A DNA stretch of 64,000 nucleotides from Saprospiraceae bacterium (GCA_016715105.1 JADKBO010000002.1:372001-436000); one strand, 5' to 3'; shown: positions 24,920 through 34,656, counted from the stretch's first letter. The notes: generated by a model from the sequence alone, not told the origin. Program-made: numbers and translations.

Positions 24920-27745
24920 ATGGAAACTAGCGCTAACTCTGAGCACAACAATTTTCTGAAGCACAATATTCACATAAAGGGGGCTCGTTCCAATAACCTC
25001 AAAAATATTGACCTCATCATTCCAAAAAACAAACTGGTTGTAGTTACGGGTTTGTCTGGTTCTGGAAAATCTTCCTTGATTATTGACACTTTATACGCAG
25101 AAGGCCAACGCAGATATGTGGAGAGCTTGTCTTCCTATGCTCGTCAGTTTCTAGATAGAATGAAAAAACCCGAGGTTGATTTTATCCGTGGTATCTGCCC
25201 GGCAATTGCAATAGATCAAAAAGTAAACTCCTCCAATGCCCGCAGTACGGTTGGATCACTCACAGAGATATACGATTACCTTCGTTTGCTTTATGCACGA
25301 ATAGGAAAAACATATAGTCCCATCTCTGGCGAATTGGTGAAAAGGCATACCGTCACGGATGTAGTTGATTTTATCTATTCCAAAGAGGATGGTAGCCGCA
25401 TACATTTATACATACCATTACAAAATAAACACGAAAGAACACTGGTTCAGGAATTTGATCTCCTGTTACAAAAAGGCTACAATAGGGTATTTTTTGAAAA
25501 CGCCCTCATAAGTCTCAATGATTTGCTGGAGGACAAACGTTTTCAAGACAAAAAACTGACCACAACCAACCATCCTTTCGACATCAAAATCCTCATTGAC
25601 CGTTTTGTTGTGTCCGACGATGAAGAAAATAAAAAGCGCGTTGCGGATTCCGTGACCACAGCTTTTTCAGAAGGAGAAGGAAACTGTATCATTTCTATTG
25701 CTGATGAATCAGATTTTGCTTTTAATAATCGATTTGAATTGGATGGCTTGGTATTTTTAGAGCCAAACCATCAATTATTCAACTATAATAACCCATATGG
25801 AGCGTGTCCTAAGTGTGAGGGATACGGTAGAATCCTGGGCATTGATGCCGATAAAGTCATTCCCGACGATAGTTTGAGTGTCTATGAAGAGGCAATTGCT
25901 TGTTGGCGTGGAGAAAAAGGTAGAGAATGGCTGGATAAACTCATTCATTCTGCCGCAAAATTTAACTTTCCCGTGCACCGTCCCGTCAAAGACTTGACTG
26001 CAGATGAAAGAGAATTACTTTGGAAAGGCAACCAACATTTTTGGGGAATCAACGATTTTTTTGCGGATATAGAAGAGAAAACCTATAAAATCCAGAACCG
26101 GGTAATGTTGGCTAGGTTTAGAGGGCGTACCACTTGTACCGAATGTAAAGGTGGGAGATTAAGAAAAGAAGCTACTTACATCAAAATCGGAGATAAAAAC
26201 ATCAGTCAACTCATCAATCTTTCTATCGAGGATTTATATAAATGGATATCGGACCTCAATCTCAATGAATACGATACCACTGTTTCCAATCGAATTCTTC
26301 TGGAGATAAGTAATCGCCTCAAAACAATGATAGACATTGGTCTACCCTATTTATCTCTTGACAGACTTTCTGCCAGTCTGAGTGGCGGCGAAACTCAAAG
26401 AATAAACCTTACCAGAACATTGGGAAGTAACTTGACTAATGCCATGTACATTCTTGATGAACCAAGTGTTGGTTTACATCCTAAGGATACTGCTAAACTT
26501 GTTACTGTTCTAAAAAATTTGCGAGACCTTGGAAATACGGTCATTGTGGTTGAACACGAAGAGGAAATCATCAGAAATGCTGATTATATCATTGAAATCG
26601 GTCCTGAAGCAGGCATCAATGGTGGTCATCTAGTTTACGCAGGCCCTTATCAAGAGTTTCAGAAAGGGGTTAATTCACTTACATCAGAGTATATCACTGG
26701 CAAAAGGGCTATTCCTATTCCCTTACATGTTCGTTCTTACACAAACAGTATTACACTTAAAGGATGTAGGCAGCACAATCTTAAAAATGTGGACATTATG
26801 GTACCATTAAACACAATCACTTGTGTTTCCGGGGTATCTGGCTCTGGTAAAACTACCTTAATCAAACAAATTTTATATCCTGCTTTGCTGGCTCATCTTG
26901 GTGAACCCGTGCCAATGGCAGCTGGCAAGTTTGATCAATTGTCCGGCGATCTCAATAGAATCGCGTCAGTAGAAATGATCAATCAATCCCCTATTGGCAA
27001 ATCTTCGCGTTCCAATCCAGTTACGTATGTGAAGGCTTACGACGCTATCAGGAAGTTGTTTTCAGATCAACCGTTGTCCAAAATCCGTGGTTATGATCCG
27101 AAATTCTTCTCATTCAATGTAGACGCTGGTAGGTGTGACACTTGTAAGGGAGACGGCAATATTACGGTTGAGATGCAATTTTTGGCCGATGTGAATTTAG
27201 TCTGTGATGAATGCGGTGGAAAGCGTTTTAAAAGTGAGGTTCTTGAAGTGACTTACGAAGACCTGAGCATTTATGATGTCTTGGAACTTACCGTAGACGA
27301 AGCTCTGGAACTATTCAAAAAGAAAAAAGACATCATTAGTAAATTACAACCTCTACAAGATGTGGGTTTGGGCTATGTGCATCTCGGCCAGGCTTCCAAT
27401 ACACTTTCTGGCGGAGAAGCCCAACGTGTGAAACTTGCATCTTTCCTCACTAAAGAATACGCCTCCAAAAATATTTTCTTCATTTTCGATGAGCCTACTA
27501 CCGGTTTACATTTCCATGATGTCAATAAATTGATGGATGCCTTCAACGCCCTTGTTGAAAATGGACATACGGTGCTCATTATTGAACACAATTTAGACGT
27601 TATAAAATCAGCTGATTGGTTGATTGACTTAGGTCCGGAGGGCGGAGTGCATGGCGGCCAATTATTATACCAAGGTGTGCCGAAAGAAATCATCAAGGAA
27701 AAGAAATCCTTTACCGGTGAATATTTAAAAGAGAAATTCGCTTAG
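24920..27745 (+). CDS. uvrA: Excinuclease ABC subunit UvrA
   Basis: UvrA recognises DNA lesions and loads UvrB in nucleotide excision repair. The 941 residues contain two ABC ATPase modules: Walker A GLSGSGKSS at 44-52 and GVSGSGKTT near 640, signature motifs SLSGGETQR and TLSGGEAQR, and Walker B followed by DEPS and DEPT. Zinc-finger cysteines are present (CPKC, CTEC in the first half; CDTC, CDEC in the second). The frame is intact. The 3' end overlaps the convergent glycosyltransferase gene by 4 bp, with no room for a separate terminator. Confidence 0.97.
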   Translation: METSANSEHNNFLKHNIHIKGARSNNLKNIDLIIPKNKLVVVTGLSGSGKSSLIIDTLYAEGQRRYVESLSSYARQFLDRMKKPEVDFIRGICPAIAIDQKVNSSNARSTVGSLTEIYDYLRLLYARIGKTYSPISGELVKRHTVTDVVDFIYSKEDGSRIHLYIPLQNKHERTLVQEFDLLLQKGYNRVFFENALISLNDLLEDKRFQDKKLTTTNHPFDIKILIDRFVVSDDEENKKRVADSVTTAFSEGEGNCIISIADESDFAFNNRFELDGLVFLEPNHQLFNYNNPYGACPKCEGYGRILGIDADKVIPDDSLSVYEEAIACWRGEKGREWLDKLIHSAAKFNFPVHRPVKDLTADERELLWKGNQHFWGINDFFADIEEKTYKIQNRVMLARFRGRTTCTECKGGRLRKEATYIKIGDKNISQLINLSIEDLYKWISDLNLNEYDTTVSNRILLEISNRLKTMIDIGLPYLSLDRLSASLSGGETQRINLTRTLGSNLTNAMYILDEPSVGLHPKDTAKLVTVLKNLRDLGNTVIVVEHEEEIIRNADYIIEIGPEAGINGGHLVYAGPYQEFQKGVNSLTSEYITGKRAIPIPLHVRSYTNSITLKGCRQHNLKNVDIMVPLNTITCVSGVSGSGKTTLIKQILYPALLAHLGEPVPMAAGKFDQLSGDLNRIASVEMINQSPIGKSSRSNPVTYVKAYDAIRKLFSDQPLSKIRGYDPKFFSFNVDAGRCDTCKGDGNITVEMQFLADVNLVCDECGGKRFKSEVLEVTYEDLSIYDVLELTVDEALELFKKKKDIISKLQPLQDVGLGYVHLGQASNTLSGGEAQRVKLASFLTKEYASKNIFFIFDEPTTGLHFHDVNKLMDAFNALVENGHTVLIIEHNLDVIKSADWLIDLGPEGGVHGGQLLYQGVPKEIIKEKKSFTGEYLKEKFA

Positions 27746-28455
27746 TCCTTCCTGTTAAGGAGAATAACAAACAACGCACGAATATTCTTTATGATACTTT
27801 CCCAGCTGATGCTTGGTATCAATACGTCTTCACGTAATGCAACTTCGTAATCCACAATATTTACTCCTGCCTTCTGAGCTCCATATATAAATTCAATTTC
27901 AAATAGAAATCCTGTGGACTTTGTACTTAGCAGATAACCCACCTGTTTTACATGGACCGCCTTTAATCCTCCCTGAGTATCATAATGTTGTATGCCCATC
28001 AGATATCTGTTGACAAACAATAAAAGTTTTGAAATAATTTTTCTTTGAATGGGTAATTTAGAGAAATAAAATTTACTCCTTTTCGCCACTACAATTTCCG
28101 CCTTTTTATGCTCAACGAGCGAAACCATATCATACAAGTTTTCTAAAATATAAGGAAAATCAAAATCTGTATAGACAACAATATCAGTTATTTGTATGTT
28201 TTTAATCCCTGTTTTGATGGCTTCACCCTTTCCTCTGTTGGTTTCGTGTCTGATTACGGTTATATTTTCCACAAAGGCTTTTGGTAATACAATTTCGTTT
28301 GTACTCCCATCATCCACTACTATAAAAGAAAGATCATATAATTGTCCTATCGTCGCAATAATTTGCCTAACACAGGTACAATACATATCTACTTCAATCT
28401 GGGAAGGATTGAAGGCGGGGGTGATAATGGATAATTTTGTTTTTTGTTCTGACAT
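27742..28455 (-). CDS. Glycosyltransferase family 2
   Basis: At 237 residues this is a single GT-A domain: LSIITPAFNPSQ at the start, VVDDGS (46-51), NRGKGEAIKTGI and the metal-binding TDFDFPY (Asp97, Asp99). It resembles dolichol-phosphate-mannose-synthase-like GT2 enzymes that transfer sugar to a lipid phosphate, but has no C-terminal membrane segments. Acceptor unknown. The ATG shares one base with the hemW stop (TAATG), so it is translated from the hemW transcript. Confidence 0.9.
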   Translation of the reverse strand: MSEQKTKLSIITPAFNPSQIEVDMYCTCVRQIIATIGQLYDLSFIVVDDGSTNEIVLPKAFVENITVIRHETNRGKGEAIKTGIKNIQITDIVVYTDFDFPYILENLYDMVSLVEHKKAEIVVAKRSKFYFSKLPIQRKIISKLLLFVNRYLMGIQHYDTQGGLKAVHVKQVGYLLSTKSTGFLFEIEFIYGAQKAGVNIVDYEVALREDVLIPSISWESIIKNIRALFVILLNRKD

Positions 28456-29618
28456 TATACTTTAAACAGTGAAGCAGCTATAGCATCTGCAAAAAATCGC
28501 CCTTCCTCGGTTATCGTAATATTTCCATCTTTTATCAACAATTTATCCTTGTATGGATGCTCTGCAAGTGTTTTTTGAAAATAGATATCTATTTCATGGC
28601 CAAATAAACTTGGAATTTCACTTGGATTTATTCCCCATTTCGTCCTCAAGCCCGTCATAATGTATTCATTATACCTATCTGTATTCGACAGAATTTCTTC
28701 CTCCCAATAAAGGGATGTGCCTAAAACACCTTTTATGTACAAGGCATTATTGGCAATATTCCACCGTCTTTTCTCTCCATCATAACTATGGGCAGCTGGC
28801 CCCAAACCAACATAACTACTTCCTTGCCAATAAGCAGTATTGTGTTTTGCATACTTCTCTTCTTTACAAAAGTTGGATATTTCATATTGTTCAAAACCAT
28901 AGTGATTTATTTGGTCTAATAATATATCAAACTGAGCTGCGGCAGTTTCTTCGTTGACGAACACTTTCCCCTTTTTGACGTCATGATTGAGTTTTGTTTT
29001 TTCTTCAACCGTCAATGCATAACTGGATAAATGATGAATGCCAGAATCAAGCGCTCTTTTTATATTCTCCGCCCACATCTCATTTGATGTTGTAGGACTA
29101 CCATAAATCAAATCTATCGTGAGGTTTTCAAAACCTGCTGTTAATGCATTTTGTATACATGTTTTCGCTTCGGTAGAATTATGCGCTCTGTTCATAAACT
29201 TTAGATCCGTGTCGTGAAAAGACTGGATGCCTATTGATAACCTATTTATGCCCAACTCAAAAATCTCAGCTAAATATGTGGTTGAAAGATCATCAGGATT
29301 ACATTCCAAAGTTATTTCTACATCCTCCGAAAAAGTTACTTTGTTCTCTAAAGCCGATAATAAGTTTTTTAATTCTTTAGCTGAACATAAAGAAGGAGTA
29401 CCTCCCCCAAAATAGACGGAATCAATCACTTCATCGGATGTAACACGATCTGCTATTTCAATCTCAATTGCATTCAATAATACATCCTTTTGTGCCAAAG
29501 ACGTTGAGAAATGAAAATTACAATAAGTACATGCTTGTTTACAAAAAGGAATATGAATATAAATGCCTGCCAATTTTTGATTTTTTACGCTGTAATTTAC
29601 CAATTGGTTTCTCAACAA
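28455..29618 (-). CDS. hemW: Radical SAM heme chaperone HemW (coproporphyrinogen oxidase-like)
   Basis: The motif PFCKQACTYCNF gives Cys26-x3-Cys30-x2-Cys33 for the 4Fe-4S cluster. The next residue after the third Cys is Asn followed by Phe, typical of HemW, and the C-terminal HemN-like domain is present (GINPSEIPSLFG). HemW inserts heme into respiratory enzymes; it is not the HemN oxidase. No ATG is available: the frame opens with TTG at 29618, and a second TTG at 29573 (LAGIYIHIPF) agrees better with the usual family N-terminus, so the true start is uncertain. Co-transcribed with the GT2 gene. Confidence 0.9.
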   Translation of the reverse strand: MLRNQLVNYSVKNQKLAGIYIHIPFCKQACTYCNFHFSTSLAQKDVLLNAIEIEIADRVTSDEVIDSVYFGGGTPSLCSAKELKNLLSALENKVTFSEDVEITLECNPDDLSTTYLAEIFELGINRLSIGIQSFHDTDLKFMNRAHNSTEAKTCIQNALTAGFENLTIDLIYGSPTTSNEMWAENIKRALDSGIHHLSSYALTVEEKTKLNHDVKKGKVFVNEETAAAQFDILLDQINHYGFEQYEISNFCKEEKYAKHNTAYWQGSSYVGLGPAAHSYDGEKRRWNIANNALYIKGVLGTSLYWEEEILSNTDRYNEYIMTGLRTKWGINPSEIPSLFGHEIDIYFQKTLAEHPYKDKLLIKDGNITITEEGRFFADAIAASLFKV

Positions 29619-29726
29619 TGACTAGTTGCATAAACCAATACAAAAAATAAAAGTCTTTGGAGTATCCAACTTTTTACATTTAAAAGCACACAATGTTTAT
29701 TTTAGCATTTCTAACCAAACAAATTA

Positions 29727-31970
29727 ATGATGGCAAAATTATTATTCTCAATTTTATTGGGTTGTTTATTTATTACAACTATTGTAGGTCAAGGTAAATT
29801 TGAACAACTTGGTTCTACATTACCGACCCCCAATAGTTATCGTACAGCGTCAGGAGCACCAGGACATGAGTATTGGCAACAAAGAGCCGATTATAATATT
29901 AAAGTGTCACTGGATGATTCAAACCAATCAATAACAGGAAGTGAAACGATTACCTACTTCAACAACAGTCCAGATGTATTAACGTATCTATGGTTGCAGC
30001 TTGATCAAAATAGAAGAGCAAAAGACTCTGACTCATACAAAGTATCAACATCAACAACGGTTGGTAATGAAATGACAGAAGTCCAAGCCGAAGCAATGCT
30101 CAATGATTTTGATGGTGGTCATAAAATTAGTTCTATCACGGATATAACTGGTAAGGCGCTTAAATATACCATACAGAAAACCATGATGCGGGTAGAATTG
30201 CCAGCGCCTTTGGCAAAAGGTCAATCGTTTTCATTTGCCATCAAATGGTCGTACAATATCAATGATAGACTGAAGATAGGTGGTAGAAGTGGTTATGAGT
30301 ATTTTCCTAAAGACGACAACTACCTTTATACAATTGCTCAGTTTTTTCCTCGGATGTGTGTTTATGATGATGTAAGCGGTTGGCAAAATAAACAGTTCTT
30401 GGGTGCCGGTGAGTTTACCTTAACATTTGGTAATTACCTGGTTGAAATTACTGTCCCTGAAGATCATTTAGTGGCTGCAACAGGGGAACTTCAAAATATG
30501 CCACAACTCTTGACAAAGAATCAGCTAGCTAAATACAACAAAGCTAAAGCTGAAACGATACAACCGATCATTATTGCAACAGAAGAAGAAGCACGTGAAC
30601 GCGAGAAAACCAAATTGAAAGGCACCAAAACCTGGAAGTTTAAAGCAGATAATGTACGAGACTTTGCTTTTGCATCTTCACGAAAGTTTATTTGGGATGC
30701 CATGGCTGTCGTTCAAAATGGAAAAACCATCATGGCAATGTCTATGTACCCTAAAGAAGGAAACCCTCTTTGGGAAAAGTATAGCACAAAAGCAGTTGCA
30801 CATACGCTGAACACTTACTCACAGTACACCTTTGATTATCCTTATCCTGTTGCATGGAGTATCAATGCCGATAAAATAGGAATGGAATATCCAATGATTT
30901 GTTTCAATTTTGGTAGATGTGAAGAAGATGGTACTTACACAGAAAGAATAAAGTATGGTATGATCAGTGTCATCATCCACGAAGTTGGTCATAATTATTT
31001 TCCGATGATTGTCAATAGTGACGAGCGTCAGTGGACTTGGATGGATGAAGGACTCAACTCTTATTTACAATTTCTTTCAGAAAGTCTCTGGCAAAGAGAT
31101 TATCCATCAAGAAGAGGGCCTGCGGAAAACATTGTCTCTTATATGAGTGGAGAACAAAGTGGTCTTACACCCATCATGACAAATTCAGAAAACATCAAAC
31201 AATTTGGTAACAATGCTTACGGAAAGCCAGCTACTGCGCTCAACATATTGAGAGAGACGATTCTTGGTCGTGAGCTATTTGATTACGCATTCAAAGAATA
31301 CAGCAATAGATGGAAGTTCAAAAATCCTACACCTGCAGACTTTTTCAGAACTATAGAAGACGCATCCAGTGTGGATTTGGATTGGTTCTGGAAAGGATGG
31401 TTTTACGGTACTGATCCAGTCGACTTAAGTCTTGAAGAAGTAAAAGTCTTTAAATCCAATCCTTCGGATTCAAAAGCATTGCTGGAAATGAAACAAGCGG
31501 AAATGGCAGAAGCGGAAAATTATGTGTATAAGGAGAAAAACAAAAAGGAAATCAAACAAACTTATGTTGAAAAAGACACGACGCTACTAGATATGTATAA
31601 TAAACAAATCCCAAATGCGGCACTGATTGAAAAGGCAAAACAATCCTCCACATCTGTTGCACCATCTAAGGCTGAACAAATGAACTATTATCAAATGACT
31701 TTCAAAAATGTAGGTGGCTTGCCAATGCCAATTATAATGAATTTTGAATACACAGACGGCACTACAGAGAAGGTAGTAATCCCGGCAGAAATATGGAGGT
31801 TTGACGATAAAACAGTGACAAAGGTATTTCCAAGAGAAAAGGAAATTAAAAATGTGGTTTTAGATCCTAACTATGAAACTGCAGATATTGATAGAACAAA
31901 CAATCATTATCCTAAAAAAGAAGAAGTCAATAGGTTCCAATTATTTAAAGAAAGAGACAGCAGGCCTTAA
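29727..31970 (+). CDS. M1 family metallopeptidase (secreted or periplasmic)
   Basis: It has 747 residues with an N-terminal signal sequence (about 1-21, cleaved near VGQ). The zinc site is HEVGH (418-422) with the third ligand Glu441, exactly HExxH-x18-E. The exopeptidase motif, usually GxMEN, is here GMEYP (385-389), as in many Bacteroidota M1 proteins. The C-terminal part (about 560-747) is Lys/Glu-rich and then beta-rich. Role: release of N-terminal residues from peptides outside the cytoplasm. The start could be either of two adjacent ATGs. A terminator and two parS sites follow. Confidence 0.93.
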   Translation: MMAKLLFSILLGCLFITTIVGQGKFEQLGSTLPTPNSYRTASGAPGHEYWQQRADYNIKVSLDDSNQSITGSETITYFNNSPDVLTYLWLQLDQNRRAKDSDSYKVSTSTTVGNEMTEVQAEAMLNDFDGGHKISSITDITGKALKYTIQKTMMRVELPAPLAKGQSFSFAIKWSYNINDRLKIGGRSGYEYFPKDDNYLYTIAQFFPRMCVYDDVSGWQNKQFLGAGEFTLTFGNYLVEITVPEDHLVAATGELQNMPQLLTKNQLAKYNKAKAETIQPIIIATEEEAREREKTKLKGTKTWKFKADNVRDFAFASSRKFIWDAMAVVQNGKTIMAMSMYPKEGNPLWEKYSTKAVAHTLNTYSQYTFDYPYPVAWSINADKIGMEYPMICFNFGRCEEDGTYTERIKYGMISVIIHEVGHNYFPMIVNSDERQWTWMDEGLNSYLQFLSESLWQRDYPSRRGPAENIVSYMSGEQSGLTPIMTNSENIKQFGNNAYGKPATALNILRETILGRELFDYAFKEYSNRWKFKNPTPADFFRTIEDASSVDLDWFWKGWFYGTDPVDLSLEEVKVFKSNPSDSKALLEMKQAEMAEAENYVYKEKNKKEIKQTYVEKDTTLLDMYNKQIPNAALIEKAKQSSTSVAPSKAEQMNYYQMTFKNVGGLPMPIIMNFEYTDGTTEKVVIPAEIWRFDDKTVTKVFPREKEIKNVVLDPNYETADIDRTNNHYPKKEEVNRFQLFKERDSRP

Positions 31971-31979
31971 AAGCAATTG

Positions 31980-31995
31980 TGTTTCACGTGGAACA
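31980..31995 (-). promoter_or_regulatory. parS: parS site 1 (ParB-binding centromere)
   Basis: Read on the minus strand, the 16-mer is TGTTCCACGTGAAACA, identical to the well-known Bacillus subtilis parS and to the consensus TGTTNCACGTGAAACA. It begins 10 bp after the M1 peptidase stop codon. Confidence 0.93.
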
Positions 31996-32032
31996 AAAAA
32001 AAGGACAGTCGTTAACCAACTGTCCTTTTTTT
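31996..32032. terminator. Bidirectional intrinsic terminator between two convergent genes
   Basis: A perfect 14-bp stem (31996-32009 with 32019-32032; core GGACAGT/ACTGTCC) has a 9-nt loop and A- and T-runs on the two flanks, so it can stop transcription from both sides. It sits exactly between the two parS sites. Confidence 0.93.
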
Positions 32033-32033
32033 A

Positions 32034-32049
32034 TGTTTCACGTGAAACA
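32034..32049 (+). promoter_or_regulatory. parS: parS site 2 (ParB-binding centromere)
   Basis: TGTTTCACGTGAAACA is a perfect 16-bp palindrome and a perfect match to the parS consensus. It is 38 bp from site 1 (gap) and 8 bp beyond the end of the decayed hydrolase gene. ParB-CTP clamps load at such sites and recruit ParA and SMC. Confidence 0.95.
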
Positions 32050-32057
32050 ATTATATT

Positions 32058-32739
32058 TTAAACTATCTCAACAGAAGATGAAACTCTGTTCAAAAAATTC
32101 TCTAATAATTCATTGAATTCCTCAGGATGTTCCATCATAGGAACATGGCCACATTTCTCAAACAGATGCAACTCAGAATTTGGTAAAAGGTCATGGAATT
32201 TTTTACCAACCCAAGCTGGTGTAACTTCATCATCCAAACCCCAAATCAATAATACGGGTTGTTTAATCTCTTTAAGCCTATCCTCCAAATTATGCCTAAC
32301 CGCCGACTTAGCAGTTTTCACAATTCTGATACACTTTCCTAAATCATTAACTATGTCATACACCTCGTCTATCAACTCTTGTGAAGCACTTTCTGGATTA
32401 TAAAAAACCATCTCCGTCTTCTGTCTGATATATTCATATGATCCTCTTTTTGGAAAAGTGTTACCCATTGCACTTTCAAATAATCCGGAGCTTCCTGTAC
32501 TTGATAAACTTGTACACATAATCAACCAATCCATCGACACTCAAAGATTTCAATGGCATCTCAAAGATTGGCAACATTGGAACAACAACATTCATCCTAC
32601 CAGAAAAAGAATCAACTATTGTTTCAAAATTACTTAACGCACCCATCAGCCCATGCAACAGTAGCAAAGGATATTCTTTATTTTCTGGAAGAGTCTCCAT
32701 GTAGGAGAAGTCTGATTCCTTTTGAATTTGAAATTTCAC
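32058..32739 (-). pseudogene. Alpha/beta hydrolase, internal deletion removing the nucleophile
   Basis: The N-terminal part (32739 to 32476) has the oxyanion-hole strand PLLLLHGLMGALSNF and runs to DYVYKFIKYRKLRII, then a stop. The C-terminal part (from about 32510, in another frame) has TGSSGLFESAMGNTFPKRG, then VLLIWGLDDEVTPAWVG (acid residue) and FEKCGHVPMMEHPEEF (catalytic His). Between them family members carry about 35-40 residues including the G-x-S-x-G nucleophile elbow; here the two parts abut directly. So both the serine and the reading frame are lost, and this is a pseudogene rather than a simple one-base error. It is convergent with the M1 gene. Confidence 0.82.
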
Positions 32740-32789
32740 AAAGAAAGAATTTGATGCAAAGTTAAAAAAATTAAATCTAAAGAATCAAG

Positions 32790-33728
32790 TTATGATTTTA
32801 CTCGAATAGATGTTAAGAAAACTTTATGTAATACACCAAACACCAGTGCAATCAATATCAATGAAAACAGTAAATGTAAGGGCTGAACAATAGCAGGAAA
32901 GTCTAAATAATTTAGCATAATGCCAAATATCATTAAAGTACATACGAGACCAAATATCACTTTATTGATACTTCTAAAGTACGGGTTTTTATGTTTTATA
33001 AGTATAAACACCGTTAATAGTAGAATCAACCAACTGAAAGATCTATGAACAATAAATCGTGCACCAACACTTTGTAACCACGTTTCTCTATTGAGATAGC
33101 CTGCAGCTTTGGAAATAACATCAATTTCTTGCCGCACGCCAATACCCAATAACAACTGGACAATCAAGAGAACAAACAAACCTAAATAGGGTAAAAAAAT
33201 CTCTTTAGAAATTGCAAGACCACCAACAGAGGCCCTCTTATCTAATTGATTTACGATCATCAAAGGTATAAATGCCAATATCAGTGCAGTTATCATATGT
33301 AAGGAAATTTTGACCACGGCCAAATTTTCATCAACAACCACTTTACCAAGCCATGCAGTGTATAATACAACAATGAGCATTGCAATTGAATGGATCACTA
33401 AAGTATTGCCCAATGTCTTTCTTTTCATAAAGGTCCACACAAGATGTATCAAAACGAAAAGTCCAAGCAAAGCACCCAAAAGCCTATTGATATACTCAAT
33501 CCAGGTATGAAAAGCATTGAATGTATGGTCTATATCTTGTTTCCTCAGATACTTTTCAAAGTCTGCTGGTAAATCCGAAGCACTAAGTGGGGGAATCCAA
33601 CTTCCAAAACACTTGGGCCAATCCGGACAACCCATTCCACTCTGAGTTGTTCTTACAATTCCACCTGCTAGCACAACTAGAAACACAAAACAAAATATAA
33701 AAATAGTATACTTTCTATACCCAACCAT
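32790..33728 (-). CDS. COX15/CtaA family heme A synthase
   Basis: It has 312 residues with about eight hydrophobic segments. The start MVGYRKYTIFIFCFVFLVVLAGGIVRTTQSGMGCPDWPKCFG is the family signature (GGxVRxTxSGxGCPDWP). Conserved histidines lie in the helices (HTWIEYINR, SLHMITA, IVHRSFSW, LHLLFSL). It oxidises the heme O methyl group to make heme A for aa3-type oxidases. HemO synthase and oxidase genes are not in the window. It is 50 bp from the hydrolase remnant, same strand. Confidence 0.92.
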   Translation of the reverse strand: MVGYRKYTIFIFCFVFLVVLAGGIVRTTQSGMGCPDWPKCFGSWIPPLSASDLPADFEKYLRKQDIDHTFNAFHTWIEYINRLLGALLGLFVLIHLVWTFMKRKTLGNTLVIHSIAMLIVVLYTAWLGKVVVDENLAVVKISLHMITALILAFIPLMIVNQLDKRASVGGLAISKEIFLPYLGLFVLLIVQLLLGIGVRQEIDVISKAAGYLNRETWLQSVGARFIVHRSFSWLILLLTVFILIKHKNPYFRSINKVIFGLVCTLMIFGIMLNYLDFPAIVQPLHLLFSLILIALVFGVLHKVFLTSIRVKS

Positions 33729-33929
33729 ATCCTTATTTATCCTGATGCAAATCTAACCTTAAAGATCCAAAAATTCCAATTTGCCCCCAACCCTTAATTG
33801 ATGAAATTTTCTTTTTTATATAATAGGAAAGCTTCGCTATCAGTAGTGTTGGAATGTTTATATATTTATTTTTAAATATGTTTGGATAATTCATTACTAA
33901 GATACACCATGCCTTCAACGTAGATTTTT

Positions 33930-34120
33930 AATATTGAGCAACAATTAATTAACAAAATACCCAACATTGTTGATAATAACTAACACAACAAACAATATTG
34001 ATAATTGATCTTTTTTTGCGTTAGTTTTATCATCAAAAAGTATTATATGTTTTAATGATTTAATGTGTATCTATACAATAAAAATAACATATTTATTTTT
34101 TAATATATTATCCACAAAAA
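33930..34120. other. oriC: Candidate chromosomal replication origin (AT-rich, DnaA-box-like words)
   Basis: This is the largest non-coding spacer in the region (33729-34197). It is extremely AT-rich and contains a perfect TTATCCACA DnaA box (34108-34116, plus), TTATCAACA (33968-33976, minus, 8/9), TTATCATCA (34027-34035, plus, 7/9) and TTATCAATA (about 33996-34004, minus, 7/9). TTGATAAT occurs twice, 28 bp apart. A run of almost pure A/T (34040-34110) would serve as the unwinding element. parS sites lie 1.9 kb to the left and dnaN 3.3 kb to the right. This is inference; there is no direct proof of origin activity. Confidence 0.5.
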
Positions 34121-34197
34121 TGGTGTTTAAAAACCAAAATGCACAAAGTTTACAGTCAGCATATTTTATATAAGAATAAAACCTAATGTTTGTAACA

Positions 34198-34656
34198 ATG
34201 AGAGCAGTTGTACAAAGAGTTTCGGAATGTAGTATTTTGATCAATGAGCAGGAAAAAAAGTCAATGGGATGGGGATTTCTAGTCTTATTAGGGGTAGAAG
34301 CTTCAGATCAAGAAGAGGACGTTTTGTATTTAGCTAATAAAATTGTCAATATGCGCATATTTTCAGATCAAGAAGGTAAAATGAATTTGGCTTTGAGTGA
34401 TATAGGTGGCTCGATAATGGTGGTCTCACAATTTACACTTTTTGCTTCTACAAAGAAAGGGAATAGGCCATCATTTTTACAATCTGCTAAACCGGATATA
34501 GCTATTCCTTTATATGAATCTTTCATTTCTAATTGTAAAAGGCTGTGCACTCCAGAAACTAACATTCTCACAGGAGAATTCGGAGCAGATATGAAAATCA
34601 CCTTTACCAATGATGGACCTGTAACAATTTTATTGGATAGTAAAAACAGAGAATAA
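34198..34656 (+). CDS. dtd: D-aminoacyl-tRNA deacylase
   Basis: Dtd hydrolyses D-amino acids (and glycine on tRNA-Ala) from mischarged tRNA. The family start MRAVVQRVSE fixes the ATG at 34198 rather than the in-frame ATG at 34186. Both catalytic motifs are present: SQFTLF (SQFTL) and NDGPVT (the cross-subunit Gly-Pro motif). Length about 152 residues, as usual. It faces away from the candidate origin and overlaps the next gene by one base (TAATG). Confidence 0.95.
   Translation: MRAVVQRVSECSILINEQEKKSMGWGFLVLLGVEASDQEEDVLYLANKIVNMRIFSDQEGKMNLALSDIGGSIMVVSQFTLFASTKKGNRPSFLQSAKPDIAIPLYESFISNCKRLCTPETNILTGEFGADMKITFTNDGPVTILLDSKNRE

Noticed and set aside
33733..33918. 61-codon minus-strand open frame between COX15 and the origin candidate
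   Set aside because: Low-complexity AT-rich sequence, no ribosome-binding context and no recognisable pattern.
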